55,889 bases of DNA from Christensenella sp. UBA1259 (GCA_002308755.1 DBVR01000003.1:1-55889); one strand, 5' to 3'; positions 1 through 8,570 are shown, numbered from the stretch's first letter. Translations and numbers: made by a program. Notes: a model not told the origin generated them from the letters alone.

Positions 1-36
1 ATCTCCCCGCCGCGGTTTATTATTAACGGATATTGT

Positions 37-357
37 TTAGTTTTCGGTTTTGTTTGCCGCGTCTATCCTTTTATTGCGGAAGTATATAATCAGCGCGATA
101 GAAAGCATAATGAAGTTTACGACGTAAAAGCAACACGCCGTTATTCTGAGTGCTGTCCAGTACCCTGCGCCTACCGCTATTCCCGCGAGTATTTTGCTTA
201 AAATCCCCGCGGCGTAGCCCGTTTCCACAAGACAGAGAAAAACGAGACTCGTTCCCTTTGCCGTTCTTCCTTTGTACGCCCGCACTATATTGAACGGCCA
301 CGACGCACCGAAAAGAACTATCATAATTATTTCACACACGACTGAAAACTCTTCCAT
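37..357 (-). CDS. Small PQ-loop/SemiSWEET-like membrane protein
   Basis: A 106-residue protein with three predicted membrane segments (about residues 5-28, 37-60 and 66-93) and a basic, polar C-terminus. The first helix carries SWPFN followed by a basic loop and KGTS, which resembles half-transporter (SemiSWEET/PQ-loop) proteins that dimerise to move small sugars. Many Firmicutes carry similar small proteins with no assigned substrate. It lies 24 nt behind the ManA-ROK fusion gene and probably shares its transcript, so a sugar-related role is reasonable but inferred. The start is preceded by GGAG about 9 nt upstream. It could equally be an unrelated three-helix membrane protein. Confidence 0.6.
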   Translation of the reverse strand: MEEFSVVCEIIMIVLFGASWPFNIVRAYKGRTAKGTSLVFLCLVETGYAAGILSKILAGIAVGAGYWTALRITACCFYVVNFIMLSIALIIYFRNKRIDAANKTEN

Positions 358-381
358 ATACCGTTTCTCCTTTGCCCGTCT

Positions 382-2229
382 TTACTTCGTAAGCTTTGCG
401 GCTACGAGAATCGCCGCGCCTAAGATTCCCGCTTTATTGCCTGCTTTTGCCGAAACTATCCTGAATTTTAGCCCGTGCCTGCCGCCGCCGTAAGAATATT
501 CGTCCACGGCTTTTTGCAGCACGGGAATTATTATATCTTTCTGCGCGCTTATCCCGCCGCCTATTATTATGACCTGCGGTCTGAACGCGTTGGCGACGTT
601 TATTACCCCGACAGATAAGTCGTCGAGATAATCGTCCACGACCTTTTTTGCCGCCGCGTCGCTACGGTAATAGTCGAACGCGGTCTTGCCCGTTACGGCG
701 TTTAAATCGCCTATGTTCCACATTGCGCTGTTTTTGTTTCTCGTCATAGCGCGCTTGGTCTCTCTTATAAGCGCGGTAGCCGAACAGTACGCTTCCAAAC
801 ACCCTTTTAAGCCGCAGGTACATTGTTCCCCGCCTTTTTTTAAAATGGTGTGTCCTATTTCCGCGCCTGCGCCCGAATTGCCGGTATAAAGGTTGCCGTT
901 TATGATAACGCCGCCGCCTACGCCCGTGCCCAAAGTCAGCATAACGCAATCGCTTACGCCCTTACCCGCGCCGAACTTATATTCCGCAAGCGCGGCTACG
1001 TCGGCGTCGTTGGCTATAACGACCTTTAAGCCCGTGCGCTTTTGCACTTCTCCGACTATGCCGAAATCGTGCCAGTCGAGATTGTTGGAGTACACCACCT
1101 TACCTTTTTCGGCGTTTATAAGCCCGGGAACGCCTATTCCCACGCCTTCCGCGTCGGAAGCGCAAAACCCCGCCGCACTCAAAAGACGGTCGCACAGAGC
1201 GGCGATATTTTTCGCCACCACCTTTGCGCCCTTGTCCCTTTCGGTGGGAACTTCGTCGCAAACGACGATATTGCCCGCGTCGTCCACTATCCCGCCTTTT
1301 ATGAACGTTCCGCCGAGATCTATACCTATATAATACTTACGCACCGAAGTTATAACTATATCGGCGTTACCTTTCACATGGTACTTGCCGTGATCTGCGC
1401 TTACGAAGAAACTGTCGCCCTTGCGCATTTTATTGCCGTCGATAAATCCTTCGCCATTTACGCAGGTAACGCAATCGAAAGTCTTTCCGTCGGTAGTAAA
1501 GGTCTTATCGGTAACCGAAAACTTCTTTACGGTGAAATACCTGCTTGCGCCGAGAAAACTCTTTTGCGACGGTTTTAAGGAAAACTTCTTTAAATTCATA
1601 ACGGCGAGTGCCTTTTCGATATGCAGGGGGCGTTTTTCGCCGTTCTTATCCGTCCTGTCGTAGTCGTAAACCCGATAGGTAAGGTTGCTGTTTTGCTGTA
1701 TTTCCAGAATAAGACAACCCTTTTTTATGGCGTGCACCGTGCCCGCGGGTATAAAATACGTCTGCCCCGCCTTTACGGGATAAAAGTTAAGAAGTTCTGT
1801 GATTTTGTTTTCCGCTATCGCCTTTGCGACTTCGTCTTTTTTGACGTCTTTTTTAAAGCCTAAATATATCCCCGCGCCTTTCTCGGCTTCTACGACGTGC
1901 CACATCTCCGTTTTTCCGTAGGAATTTTCGTTCTTTAACGCGTAATCGTCGGAGGGGTGCACCTGCACGGAAAGATCGCTTGCCGCGTCGATAAACTTTA
2001 TCATAACGGGAAAGAAGGGAAACGCCGTTACGTTTTCGCCGAGTTCTTTATCCGTTACCTTGCTTTTAAGCGCGACGCCGTCGGTCAAAGTCAGCCCGTC
2101 GGGATGAAAAGACAGTTCCCAACTTTCCGAAACGATATCCGCATCGGAATCTTTACCGTAAAAGTCTTTAAGTTTTCTGCCGCCCCAGATATAATCTTTA
2201 AGGGCGGGCTTTAACCTGAATATACTCAT
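382..2229 (-). CDS. Fused mannose-6-phosphate isomerase (class I) / ROK-family sugar kinase
   Basis: One 615-residue frame joins two enzymes. Residues 1 to about 297 are a type I phosphomannose isomerase, which interconverts mannose-6-P and fructose-6-P. Visible metal and active-site motifs are QVHP (89-92), TEMWHV (107-112), PAGTVHAI (161-168) and LEIQQNS (175-181). From about residue 298 a ROK kinase begins with IGIDLGGTFIKGG. It then shows NDAD (407-410, catalytic Asp), LGTGVGGG (433-440), GAEIGH (455-460) and the ROK zinc motif CTCGLKGCLE (470-479). The two domains abut without a linker. A coupled route from free hexose to hexose-6-P to fructose-6-P is plausible; the kinase substrate (glucose, mannose or fructose) cannot be read from sequence. 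A consensus promoter precedes the gene and SD AAAGGGA supports this start. Confidence 0.9.
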   Translation of the reverse strand: MSIFRLKPALKDYIWGGRKLKDFYGKDSDADIVSESWELSFHPDGLTLTDGVALKSKVTDKELGENVTAFPFFPVMIKFIDAASDLSVQVHPSDDYALKNENSYGKTEMWHVVEAEKGAGIYLGFKKDVKKDEVAKAIAENKITELLNFYPVKAGQTYFIPAGTVHAIKKGCLILEIQQNSNLTYRVYDYDRTDKNGEKRPLHIEKALAVMNLKKFSLKPSQKSFLGASRYFTVKKFSVTDKTFTTDGKTFDCVTCVNGEGFIDGNKMRKGDSFFVSADHGKYHVKGNADIVITSVRKYYIGIDLGGTFIKGGIVDDAGNIVVCDEVPTERDKGAKVVAKNIAALCDRLLSAAGFCASDAEGVGIGVPGLINAEKGKVVYSNNLDWHDFGIVGEVQKRTGLKVVIANDADVAALAEYKFGAGKGVSDCVMLTLGTGVGGGVIINGNLYTGNSGAGAEIGHTILKKGGEQCTCGLKGCLEAYCSATALIRETKRAMTRNKNSAMWNIGDLNAVTGKTAFDYYRSDAAAKKVVDDYLDDLSVGVINVANAFRPQVIIIGGGISAQKDIIIPVLQKAVDEYSYGGGRHGLKFRIVSAKAGNKAGILGAAILVAAKLTK

Positions 2230-2245
2230 ATATCCCTTTTATAAA

Positions 2246-2349
2246 AGTAAAAAGACATACGATTATTTTAATTATAAACGATGTCTTAAACGTTTTTCGG
2301 GCGAAATTTTGCCCGCCTACATTATACTACTCCGCCCGCGGCTTGTCAA
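2246..2349 (-). promoter_or_regulatory. Promoter and leader inverted repeat of the ManA-ROK gene
   Basis: On the minus strand TTGACA (2349-2344), a 17-nt spacer and TATAAT (2326-2321) form a perfect sigma-A consensus. The transcript would start near 2314, leaving a leader of about 85 nt. The leader holds an inverted repeat, AAGACAT (2287-2281) with ATGTCTT (2252-2246), extendable by CG/CG with a bulge. The function of this hairpin is unknown. Confidence 0.7.
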
Positions 2350-2391
2350 ACCCTTTGAACTCACCGACTTTTGTTTTCCGTTTCGTTTCCG

Positions 2392-2970
2392 TCAGATTTT
2401 TCGGCAACTTTCCACCGCGGCGAAAACTTTTTCGGCGAGTTCTTCTTTGCCTTTGTCGTTTTCTAAGACGATATAGCGGGAAAGGTCTTTCTTTTCGTAG
2501 TCGAACTGCGCTTTTATCCTTGCCGTTATCTCTTCTTCCGAAAGATTCGAACGCTTTTTGACGCTTTCTATCCTGTCTTTAAGGTCTCTTTTTATCACTA
2601 TCACCCTGTCGAAATATTTTTCGGCTTTGGTTTCGAAAAGAAGCGGCACTTCCACCACCGAAAGGTCGTTCTTTTCCGCCCGTGAAAGGGCGACGGAAAG
2701 CGCCCTTTCCGTTACCGTTTCGGTGAGAAGTTTATACACCTTGTCGTCGGAAAACGCCTTTTCGGCTATCTTTTTTTTGTCGGCTTTAAGGAATATCCTG
2801 CCCTTTATCTCGTCGGGGAATATTTTTTTGAGTTCTTTCAAAAAAGCGCGGTTCTTATACAGTTCTTTCACCACTTCGTCGCAGTTTACCACCTTTATCC
2901 CCGCCTTTTTAAGGGCTGAAACGGCTACCGTCTTGCCGCTGCCTATCCCGCCCGTTATCGCTATTTTCAT
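2392..2970 (-). CDS. coaE: Dephospho-CoA kinase
   Basis: A cytosolic protein of 192 residues, normal for the family, that phosphorylates dephospho-CoA on the 3'-hydroxyl in the last step of coenzyme A synthesis. The N-terminus MKIAITGGIGSGKT is the P-loop; NCDEVVKELY (29-38) holds the conserved Asp of the CoaE signature, and VVEVPLLFE is the usual mid-protein motif. It begins one base after polA ends, so it is translated from the polA message; polA and coaE are close neighbours in many Firmicutes. No internal oddity is seen. Confidence 0.93.
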   Translation of the reverse strand: MKIAITGGIGSGKTVAVSALKKAGIKVVNCDEVVKELYKNRAFLKELKKIFPDEIKGRIFLKADKKKIAEKAFSDDKVYKLLTETVTERALSVALSRAEKNDLSVVEVPLLFETKAEKYFDRVIVIKRDLKDRIESVKKRSNLSEEEITARIKAQFDYEKKDLSRYIVLENDKGKEELAEKVFAAVESCRKI

Positions 2971-2971
2971 A

Positions 2972-5527
2972 TCATTTCGCCTCGAACCAGTTTTCTCCCG
3001 TGCCGACGCTCACGGTAAGCGGTACGGAAAGGGTTATCGCCCCTTCCATTTCTTCTTTCAGTATCTTTTCCACGCGCTCTTTTTCTTCCTTCGGCGCGTC
3101 TACTATAAGTTCGTCGTGTATCTGCAATATAAGTTTCGCTTTAAGCCCTTCCTTTTGAAGACGGCGGTAAACGTTTATCATGGCAAGTTTTATTATGTCC
3201 GCGCTGCTCCCTTGCAAGGGCATATTCATAGCGGCACGCTCTCCGAAACTTCTTAAATTGAAGTTGGCGGAGTTTATTTCCCTTATATATCTCCTGCGCT
3301 TTAATACGGTAACGGCGTAGCCCGTTTTGTGCGCGCTTTCCACGTTCCGTTTCATATACTCTTTCACTTCGGGATATTCCGCGAAGTAGGAATCTATATA
3401 TTTTCTCGCCGTTACGGGGGATATGTGAAGGTTTTTAGCCAGCCCGTACTCGCTTATCCCGTAAATTATGCCGAAGTTCACGGCTTTCGCGCTGCCCCTT
3501 TCCTTTGCCGTAACCTTTTCTTTGGGCACGCCGAAAACTTTCGCCGCGGTCGCCGTGTGTATGTCCGCGCCGCTGTTAAAGGCTTTTATAAGCGGCTTGC
3601 AGTCGGAAAACGCCGCAAGCAGTCTTAATTCTATCTGCGAATAGTCGGCGGAAACCAGCACTCCCCCGTCTCTCGGCACGAAAAACTTGCGGAGTTCTTT
3701 GCCTTCGTCGTCTCTTACGGGTATGTTTTGCAGGTTCGGTTCTTTCGAAGAAAGCCTGCCCGTCGACGTTACCGTCTGGTTAAAGGACGTGTGTATAAGT
3801 CCCGTCTTTCTGTCGATAAGGGGCTTAAACCCTTCGACGTAAGTGGAAAAAAGTTTCTGTATCTTGCGGTATTTTAGAATAAGCGGTATCACGGGGTGCG
3901 CGTCTTCGTAACTTTCGAGTATCTCGGCGGAAGTCGAATACCCCGTCTTGGTCTTTTTGCCTTTGCCTATTTTCAGTTTGTCGAAAAGCACTTCCCCCAA
4001 CTGTTTGGGCGAATTTACGTTGAGATTCGGTTCACCCGCAAGGGCTTTTATTTTTTCGTCGTACTCCTTTAAAAGTTCCGAATACTTTTCGCCCGTAAGG
4101 GTAAGCGCGTCTATATCCACCTTAAAGCCCGCCCTTTCCATCGAAAACAGCACGTCGACGAGCGGAAGTTCCACGTTTTTGTACAGGTCTTCCATGTCTT
4201 CTTCTTTAAGCAGCGGGTAAAGTTTTCGGTATATCCCGTAAAGCGAAAAAGCGGGCGTGTTCCTGTTTTCTCCGTACCTTTCCGCGACTTCTTCCGCCGT
4301 TTCGCCGCCGCCTGAATAGTCGGCGAGATATTTTATAAGCGAAACGTCTTCCGTCGGGGCGGTTAAAGATATTGCCCCGACGTCCGCAAGAAAATGCATG
4401 AGTTCCTTTTTGTCGAACACGATAAGCGGGGTGTCGCCCGTAAATATCGGCTTTAACGCCGCTACTACCGCTGACGGCGAAAACCCGTAGTCCAAAAGCG
4501 ACTCCGCCGCCGTCTTATATCGGTATTCGCATTTTCCGTCGGAAAGGTTTATCCCGCCTTTTGCGATATAAACCGCTATCTTTTCGGCGGCAAGTATCTC
4601 TTCGGGAACGGTTAAACTCGTCATATCCTTCGTCTTTATAGGTTCTTTTATCGCCGCTTGTCTTTTTTCTTCCCCGCCGAACAGTTCTTCTTTTAAGTAA
4701 AGCGACTTAAATTCAAGTTCCCTGAATTTCTGCCGCAAAGTTTCGGAAAACGGCGTTTTAAGCGACATATCCTTTTCGGTTACGGATAAATCGCAGTCGG
4801 TCTTTATGGTGGCGAGAGTATAGGAAAGATAGGCTTTTTCTCTGTCTTCTTTAAGCCTTTCGTAAAGTTTTCCTTTTATTTTATCGAGATTATCGTACAC
4901 CCCGTCCAGAGAACCGTACTCTTTCAATAGAGAAACGGCGGTCTTTTCTCCCACGCCGCTAACTCCCGGAATGTTGTCGGAAGAATCGCCCATAAGCGAT
5001 TTTAAGTCTATTATCTGCTTTGGTATAAGTCCCGTCTTTTCGGAAAAATTAGCCGCGGTATAGGCTTCCGTTTCGGATATTCCTTTCTTGGTAAACCGCA
5101 CTTCGGTAGTTTTGTCGACGAGTTGAAAGGCGTCCCTGTCGCCGGTAAAAATAAGGGTGTACAGGTCGGTGTTTTTCGCCAGAGTTCCTATCACGTCGTC
5201 TGCTTCGAACCCTTCCTTTTCGACGACCGCGACGTTCATGGTTTTAAGAATTTCTTTTAAAAGCGGGATCTGCGGTCTTAATTCTTCGGGCATGGGCTTT
5301 CTCGTGCCCTTATACTCCGCGTACATTTCGTGGCGGAAAGTGGGGGCTTTAAGGTCGAAAGCGACGGCGACGAATTTCGGGCGGTCTTCGTCCAAAATCT
5401 TAAAGAACATATTCATAAACCCGTAAACCGCGTTGGTGTAAACGCCGTCTTTCGTGGTGAGAAGCGGCATGGCGTAGAAGGCGCGATTTATAAGACTGTT
5501 GCCGTCTATCAAAACTAATTTTTCCAT
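2972..5527 (-). CDS. polA: DNA polymerase I
   Basis: An 851-residue enzyme for Okazaki-fragment maturation and repair. Residues 1 to about 290 are the 5' nuclease (LIDGNSLINRAFYA, FTGDRDAFQL, the helix-hairpin-helix GVSGVGEKTA). The middle, about 320-440, lies where the 3'-5' exonuclease sits, but the DxE metal motif is missing (IAVYIAKGG in its place), so proofreading is probably lost, as in Bacillus-type enzymes. The polymerase domain shows motif A VSADYSQIELR, motif B KAVNFGIIYGISEYGLA and motif C LQIHDELIVD. SD AAGGGG precedes the ATG. It is followed one base later by coaE. Confidence 0.97.
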   Translation of the reverse strand: MEKLVLIDGNSLINRAFYAMPLLTTKDGVYTNAVYGFMNMFFKILDEDRPKFVAVAFDLKAPTFRHEMYAEYKGTRKPMPEELRPQIPLLKEILKTMNVAVVEKEGFEADDVIGTLAKNTDLYTLIFTGDRDAFQLVDKTTEVRFTKKGISETEAYTAANFSEKTGLIPKQIIDLKSLMGDSSDNIPGVSGVGEKTAVSLLKEYGSLDGVYDNLDKIKGKLYERLKEDREKAYLSYTLATIKTDCDLSVTEKDMSLKTPFSETLRQKFRELEFKSLYLKEELFGGEEKRQAAIKEPIKTKDMTSLTVPEEILAAEKIAVYIAKGGINLSDGKCEYRYKTAAESLLDYGFSPSAVVAALKPIFTGDTPLIVFDKKELMHFLADVGAISLTAPTEDVSLIKYLADYSGGGETAEEVAERYGENRNTPAFSLYGIYRKLYPLLKEEDMEDLYKNVELPLVDVLFSMERAGFKVDIDALTLTGEKYSELLKEYDEKIKALAGEPNLNVNSPKQLGEVLFDKLKIGKGKKTKTGYSTSAEILESYEDAHPVIPLILKYRKIQKLFSTYVEGFKPLIDRKTGLIHTSFNQTVTSTGRLSSKEPNLQNIPVRDDEGKELRKFFVPRDGGVLVSADYSQIELRLLAAFSDCKPLIKAFNSGADIHTATAAKVFGVPKEKVTAKERGSAKAVNFGIIYGISEYGLAKNLHISPVTARKYIDSYFAEYPEVKEYMKRNVESAHKTGYAVTVLKRRRYIREINSANFNLRSFGERAAMNMPLQGSSADIIKLAMINVYRRLQKEGLKAKLILQIHDELIVDAPKEEKERVEKILKEEMEGAITLSVPLTVSVGTGENWFEAK

Positions 5528-5672
5528 AAAACCCCTTAATAACGCTTGCTAAAAGGTAAAAATTGTGCTATCATACAGTACGAGATTGAGCGCTTTTAAT
5601 TTATTGTAACATAAAAAAAGCAAAAAATACAGGAAAAAACGCAAAACCTTAAAATTTTCCCACGAAAACCTT

Positions 5673-5759
5673 GCCGGTGTGGTGGAATTGGCAGACGCGC
5701 TGGACTCAAAATCCTGTGGTAGAAATACCGTATCGGTTCGACCCCGATCACCGGCACCA
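5673..5759 (+). tRNA. tRNA-Leu (anticodon CAA)
   Basis: The acceptor strands GCCGGTG (5673-5679) and CACCGGC (5749-5755) pair perfectly, followed by discriminator A and an encoded CCA (5757-5759). The D-arm and a long variable arm (GGTAGAAATACC) mark a class II tRNA. The T-arm is TCGGTTCGACCCCGA. The anticodon loop CTCAAAA gives CAA, reading UUG. The anticodon stem CTGGA/TCCTG contains one T-T mismatch at the second pair. A strong terminator follows at once. Confidence 0.95.
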
Positions 5760-5760
5760 A

Positions 5761-5797
5761 AACCGCCCCGAGACTTACCGTCTCGGGGCGGTTTTAT
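5761..5797 (+). terminator. Rho-independent terminator of tRNA-Leu
   Basis: A 14-bp perfect stem, AACCGCCCCGAGAC with GTCTCGGGGCGGTT, closes a 5-nt loop and is followed by TTATC after a TTTT that belongs partly to the stem. Confidence 0.9.
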
Positions 5798-5864
5798 CCG
5801 AGCCGAAAAAATAAGGTCGTCGCCTTGCCGCAACGCTTTCCCCTTTTATTTTTTCCGCGCACCC

Positions 5865-5901
5865 TTGACAAACCGTACTCAAAAAATATATAATATTTTT
5901 A
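5865..5901 (+). promoter_or_regulatory. Leaderless consensus promoter of the acyltransferase gene
   Basis: TTGACA (5865-5870), 18-nt spacer, TATAAT (5889-5894), then ATTTTT and the ATG at 5901. Transcription from this -10 should begin on or within a base of the ATG, and no Shine-Dalgarno sequence is present. The block TATAATATTTTTATG recurs exactly at addB. Confidence 0.7.
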
Positions 5902-7109
5902 TGCACGGCAAGCGTAAGAAATATAATCAGAGTAAATACCGTTTTATATATTTTCTTCTCCGCGGCGCGGTCTTTTTGTACACGCGCCTGTTTTTGGGCT
6001 ACCGTTGCAAGGATAAGTACAAAATAAAGAAAGGCGAATCGGTGGCGGTGCTTTGCAACCACCAGACCGATTCCGACCCTTTTTGCGTTCTCACTTCCTT
6101 TAACCGTCCCGTGCACCCCGTCGCCACCGACAGCATTTTCGCGGGAAAATTCAGGTCGAAGTTTTTTTCTTCCTTGGGCGTTATCGCCAAGAAAAAGGGC
6201 GTAAGCGACCTTCGCACCGCGGTTATGATCCGCAACGTCGTGGAAAACGGCGGTTCGGTGCTTATGTTTCCCGAAGGGAACAGGAGTTTTTGCGAGTTTC
6301 AGTTTTATATTTCCGACGACACCGCAAAACTCATAAAACTCTTAAAGCCCACGCTGGTGCTGTTTAACCTGCACGGCGGCACGGGTAAAGCCCCGCGGTT
6401 TAAGAATAAAAACCGCAAGGGGAAATTCTACGGCGAGATAAAGCGCGTCCTTAAATACGAAGAATACTCTTTGATGAGCGACGGAGAACTTAACGCGGTC
6501 ATAAAGAACGAACTTAAAGTTTTCGACAGCGAATCGGGGCTTTTATACAAGTCGAAAAGGCGTGCGGAATACCTTGAAAGGACGTTTTTTATATGCCCCG
6601 TGTGCGGGGAAAAAGAAAAAACGTATTCCGAAGGCAATTATCTTTACTGTAAGGCGTGCGGCACCAAAACCGAGTACACCGAAGATCTAAAACTCAAAAA
6701 CGCCGACCCCGCTTTCCCCTTTACCCGCATGATAGACTACTGGAATTACCAGAAACGCTATATCAAAGACCTTGAAATACAGGAAGGGGAAACGATATTT
6801 TCCGATAAAGACGTCAGGGTGATGCTGGCCACCCCCTACGAAAAGAGAAAGTTGCTGTACAGGGGCGATATTTACCTTACCGATAAATATCTCGTTTACG
6901 GCAAAGAAAAATTCGAACTTAAAAATATAGAGATGTCTTCCGTGGTATCGGGAAGAACGCTGACCATATCGTACGACGGCAAAGACTACGCTATTCGGGG
7001 AAACGAACGGTTCAACCCCGTGAAATACGCCTTTATTTTCAACAAACTCGACACGAAAATGAAAGAAAAAGGGGCGGACAAATACTTTAACCTGGAGGAA
7101 GATTCTTAA
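5901..7109 (+). CDS. PlsC-type acyltransferase with zinc ribbon and C-terminal extension
   Basis: 402 residues. The N-terminal domain is a glycerolipid acyltransferase of the 1-acylglycerol-3-phosphate family: NHQTDSD supplies the catalytic HX4D (His54, Asp59) and MFPEGNRS (122-129) the phosphate-binding motif. A hydrophobic segment at about 12-33 would anchor it to the inner membrane face. A four-cysteine zinc ribbon follows (Cys232, 235, 250, 253), then about 140 residues rich in beta strand of unknown role, possibly PH-like. Ordinary PlsC proteins are 200-250 residues and lack this tail. The frame is open upstream into the tRNA, but the promoter lies between, so 5901 is the only sensible start. 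The GltS-like gene begins on the base after its stop. Exact substrate unknown. Confidence 0.8.
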   Translation: MHGKRKKYNQSKYRFIYFLLRGAVFLYTRLFLGYRCKDKYKIKKGESVAVLCNHQTDSDPFCVLTSFNRPVHPVATDSIFAGKFRSKFFSSLGVIAKKKGVSDLRTAVMIRNVVENGGSVLMFPEGNRSFCEFQFYISDDTAKLIKLLKPTLVLFNLHGGTGKAPRFKNKNRKGKFYGEIKRVLKYEEYSLMSDGELNAVIKNELKVFDSESGLLYKSKRRAEYLERTFFICPVCGEKEKTYSEGNYLYCKACGTKTEYTEDLKLKNADPAFPFTRMIDYWNYQKRYIKDLEIQEGETIFSDKDVRVMLATPYEKRKLLYRGDIYLTDKYLVYGKEKFELKNIEMSSVVSGRTLTISYDGKDYAIRGNERFNPVKYAFIFNKLDTKMKEKGADKYFNLEEDS

Positions 7110-8507
7110 ATGGGTGCGTGGACTTTCGATCTTTCGCAGTACGGCAGCGTGTGGAACACCGTTATAAATATCGGCGTGCTTTTAGCGGCTTTACTTATAG
7201 GCAATATGCTTCGCCGCGTGATACCTTTTTTGCGTAAAGCGTTTATACCCAGCGCGCTTATAGGCGGGCTTTTGGTATTCGTTATAAATATCGCGATAAA
7301 GGAAATTTTCGGCGTCGAGATAGTAGACAGAAGGATAATGCAGGTGGTTACCTACCACGCCTTGGCGATAGGATTTATCGCCATGTCCATGAAAATCGTC
7401 GAAAAGAAGAAAGACGGGCGCGGGCTTTTCGTCGTACAGAACGGGCTTTTGACGGGCGGAACGTATATGCTGCAAGCCGTCGTCGGCATCCTTGTAAGCC
7501 TTGTATTTTTCTGGATAGGGGGCACTCTGTTTTACGACACGGGGGTACTGCTTCCGCTGGGGTTCGGGCAAGGTCCCGGAAACGCCCTTACCTGGGACGT
7601 TATTTTCACCGCCGACGGACACCTTACGAGTAACGGCTCGTTGGGGCTTACCATTGCGTCGATAGGTTTCGTGGTGGCGTCCGTCGTGGGCGTTATATAC
7701 ATAAACGTCTACAAGCGCAAGGGCGAGATAGTAAAAAAGGAAAAAACGCTCCTTCGCAGCGTTTCGGACTTCGAGACCGACAACGAAATAGAAGATTCCG
7801 AGTCGGTGGATAAGTCGTCTATACAGTTTGCTTTCGTCGCGGTAAGTTATCTTCTCGCGTTTCTCATAATGTTTTTCTTCAAAAAACTTTCCGACTGGAC
7901 AAACGTTAAACTTTTCAACGACGTGGCTTGGGGTTTCAACTTTATCTGGGGCGTTATAACCGCCACCCTTTTAAAGGCGTTTATGAAATTCTTGAAAAAG
8001 AAAAACGTCGTCAAAAAGAAATACATCAACAACTACCAGATGGATAGGATAAGCGGGTTTGCCTTCGACCTTATGATAATAGCGGGCGTCGCCGCGATAG
8101 ACGTGCAGGTCGTTACCGATTATATCGTCGTGATACTTGCGCTCTGCCTTGCGGGAACGGTCGCCACCGTGATATACGTAAAGATAATGACGAAACTCTG
8201 TTTTAAGGGGTTCTGCCACGAGTCTTTTCTCGTAAACTTCGGCACGCTGACGGGGACTGCGAGTAACGGTATGATACTGCTTCGAGAAATAGACCCCGAC
8301 TACGCTACCCCGACGAGTAATATTTTCATACTGTCGCAATTCCCCGCAATGATAGCCGTCGCTCCCCTTCTGCTGCTTTTGAACATGGGTGCGGGCTCTT
8401 ACGGCGGGTGTCTTATATCGCTCGGGATATTTTCCGCGCTTTTTACGGGGTACACTCTGTTTCTCGTTCTTTCTTCCCGAAAAAGGGCGAAAAAAGAATC
8501 GAACTAA
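7110..8507 (+). CDS. Sodium/glutamate symporter (GltS family)
   Basis: 465 residues with about ten to twelve hydrophobic segments. It matches the GltS family through the pore-loop motifs LPLGFGQGPGNALTWD in the first half and NFGTLTGTASNGMILLRE in the second half, the two inverted-repeat signatures. GltS proteins import glutamate with sodium. The central cytoplasmic linker (about 200-240) is charged. The start codon follows directly on the TAA of the acyltransferase gene and uses a GGAGG inside that gene, so the two are co-transcribed. The substrate is inferred from family membership; some clostridial relatives may carry other acids. Confidence 0.85.
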   Translation: MGAWTFDLSQYGSVWNTVINIGVLLAALLIGNMLRRVIPFLRKAFIPSALIGGLLVFVINIAIKEIFGVEIVDRRIMQVVTYHALAIGFIAMSMKIVEKKKDGRGLFVVQNGLLTGGTYMLQAVVGILVSLVFFWIGGTLFYDTGVLLPLGFGQGPGNALTWDVIFTADGHLTSNGSLGLTIASIGFVVASVVGVIYINVYKRKGEIVKKEKTLLRSVSDFETDNEIEDSESVDKSSIQFAFVAVSYLLAFLIMFFFKKLSDWTNVKLFNDVAWGFNFIWGVITATLLKAFMKFLKKKNVVKKKYINNYQMDRISGFAFDLMIIAGVAAIDVQVVTDYIVVILALCLAGTVATVIYVKIMTKLCFKGFCHESFLVNFGTLTGTASNGMILLREIDPDYATPTSNIFILSQFPAMIAVAPLLLLLNMGAGSYGGCLISLGIFSALFTGYTLFLVLSSRKRAKKESN

Positions 8508-8518
8508 TCGCTAACATT

Positions 8519-8570
8519 AATCAAATCGCCGCCTGCAAGAAGATTTTGCTGGCGGCGATTTGATTTTTAT
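8519..8570 (+). terminator. Terminator of the plsC-gltS unit
   Basis: A 15-bp stem, AATCAAATCGCCGCC (8519-8533) with GGCGGCGATTTGATT (8551-8565), a 17-nt loop, then TTTAT. Confidence 0.85.

Noticed and set aside
5679..5900. In-frame extension of the acyltransferase gene into the tRNA-Leu gene
   Set aside because: It would run through a tRNA, a terminator and the gene's own promoter; the start at 5901 is supported by the promoter position.
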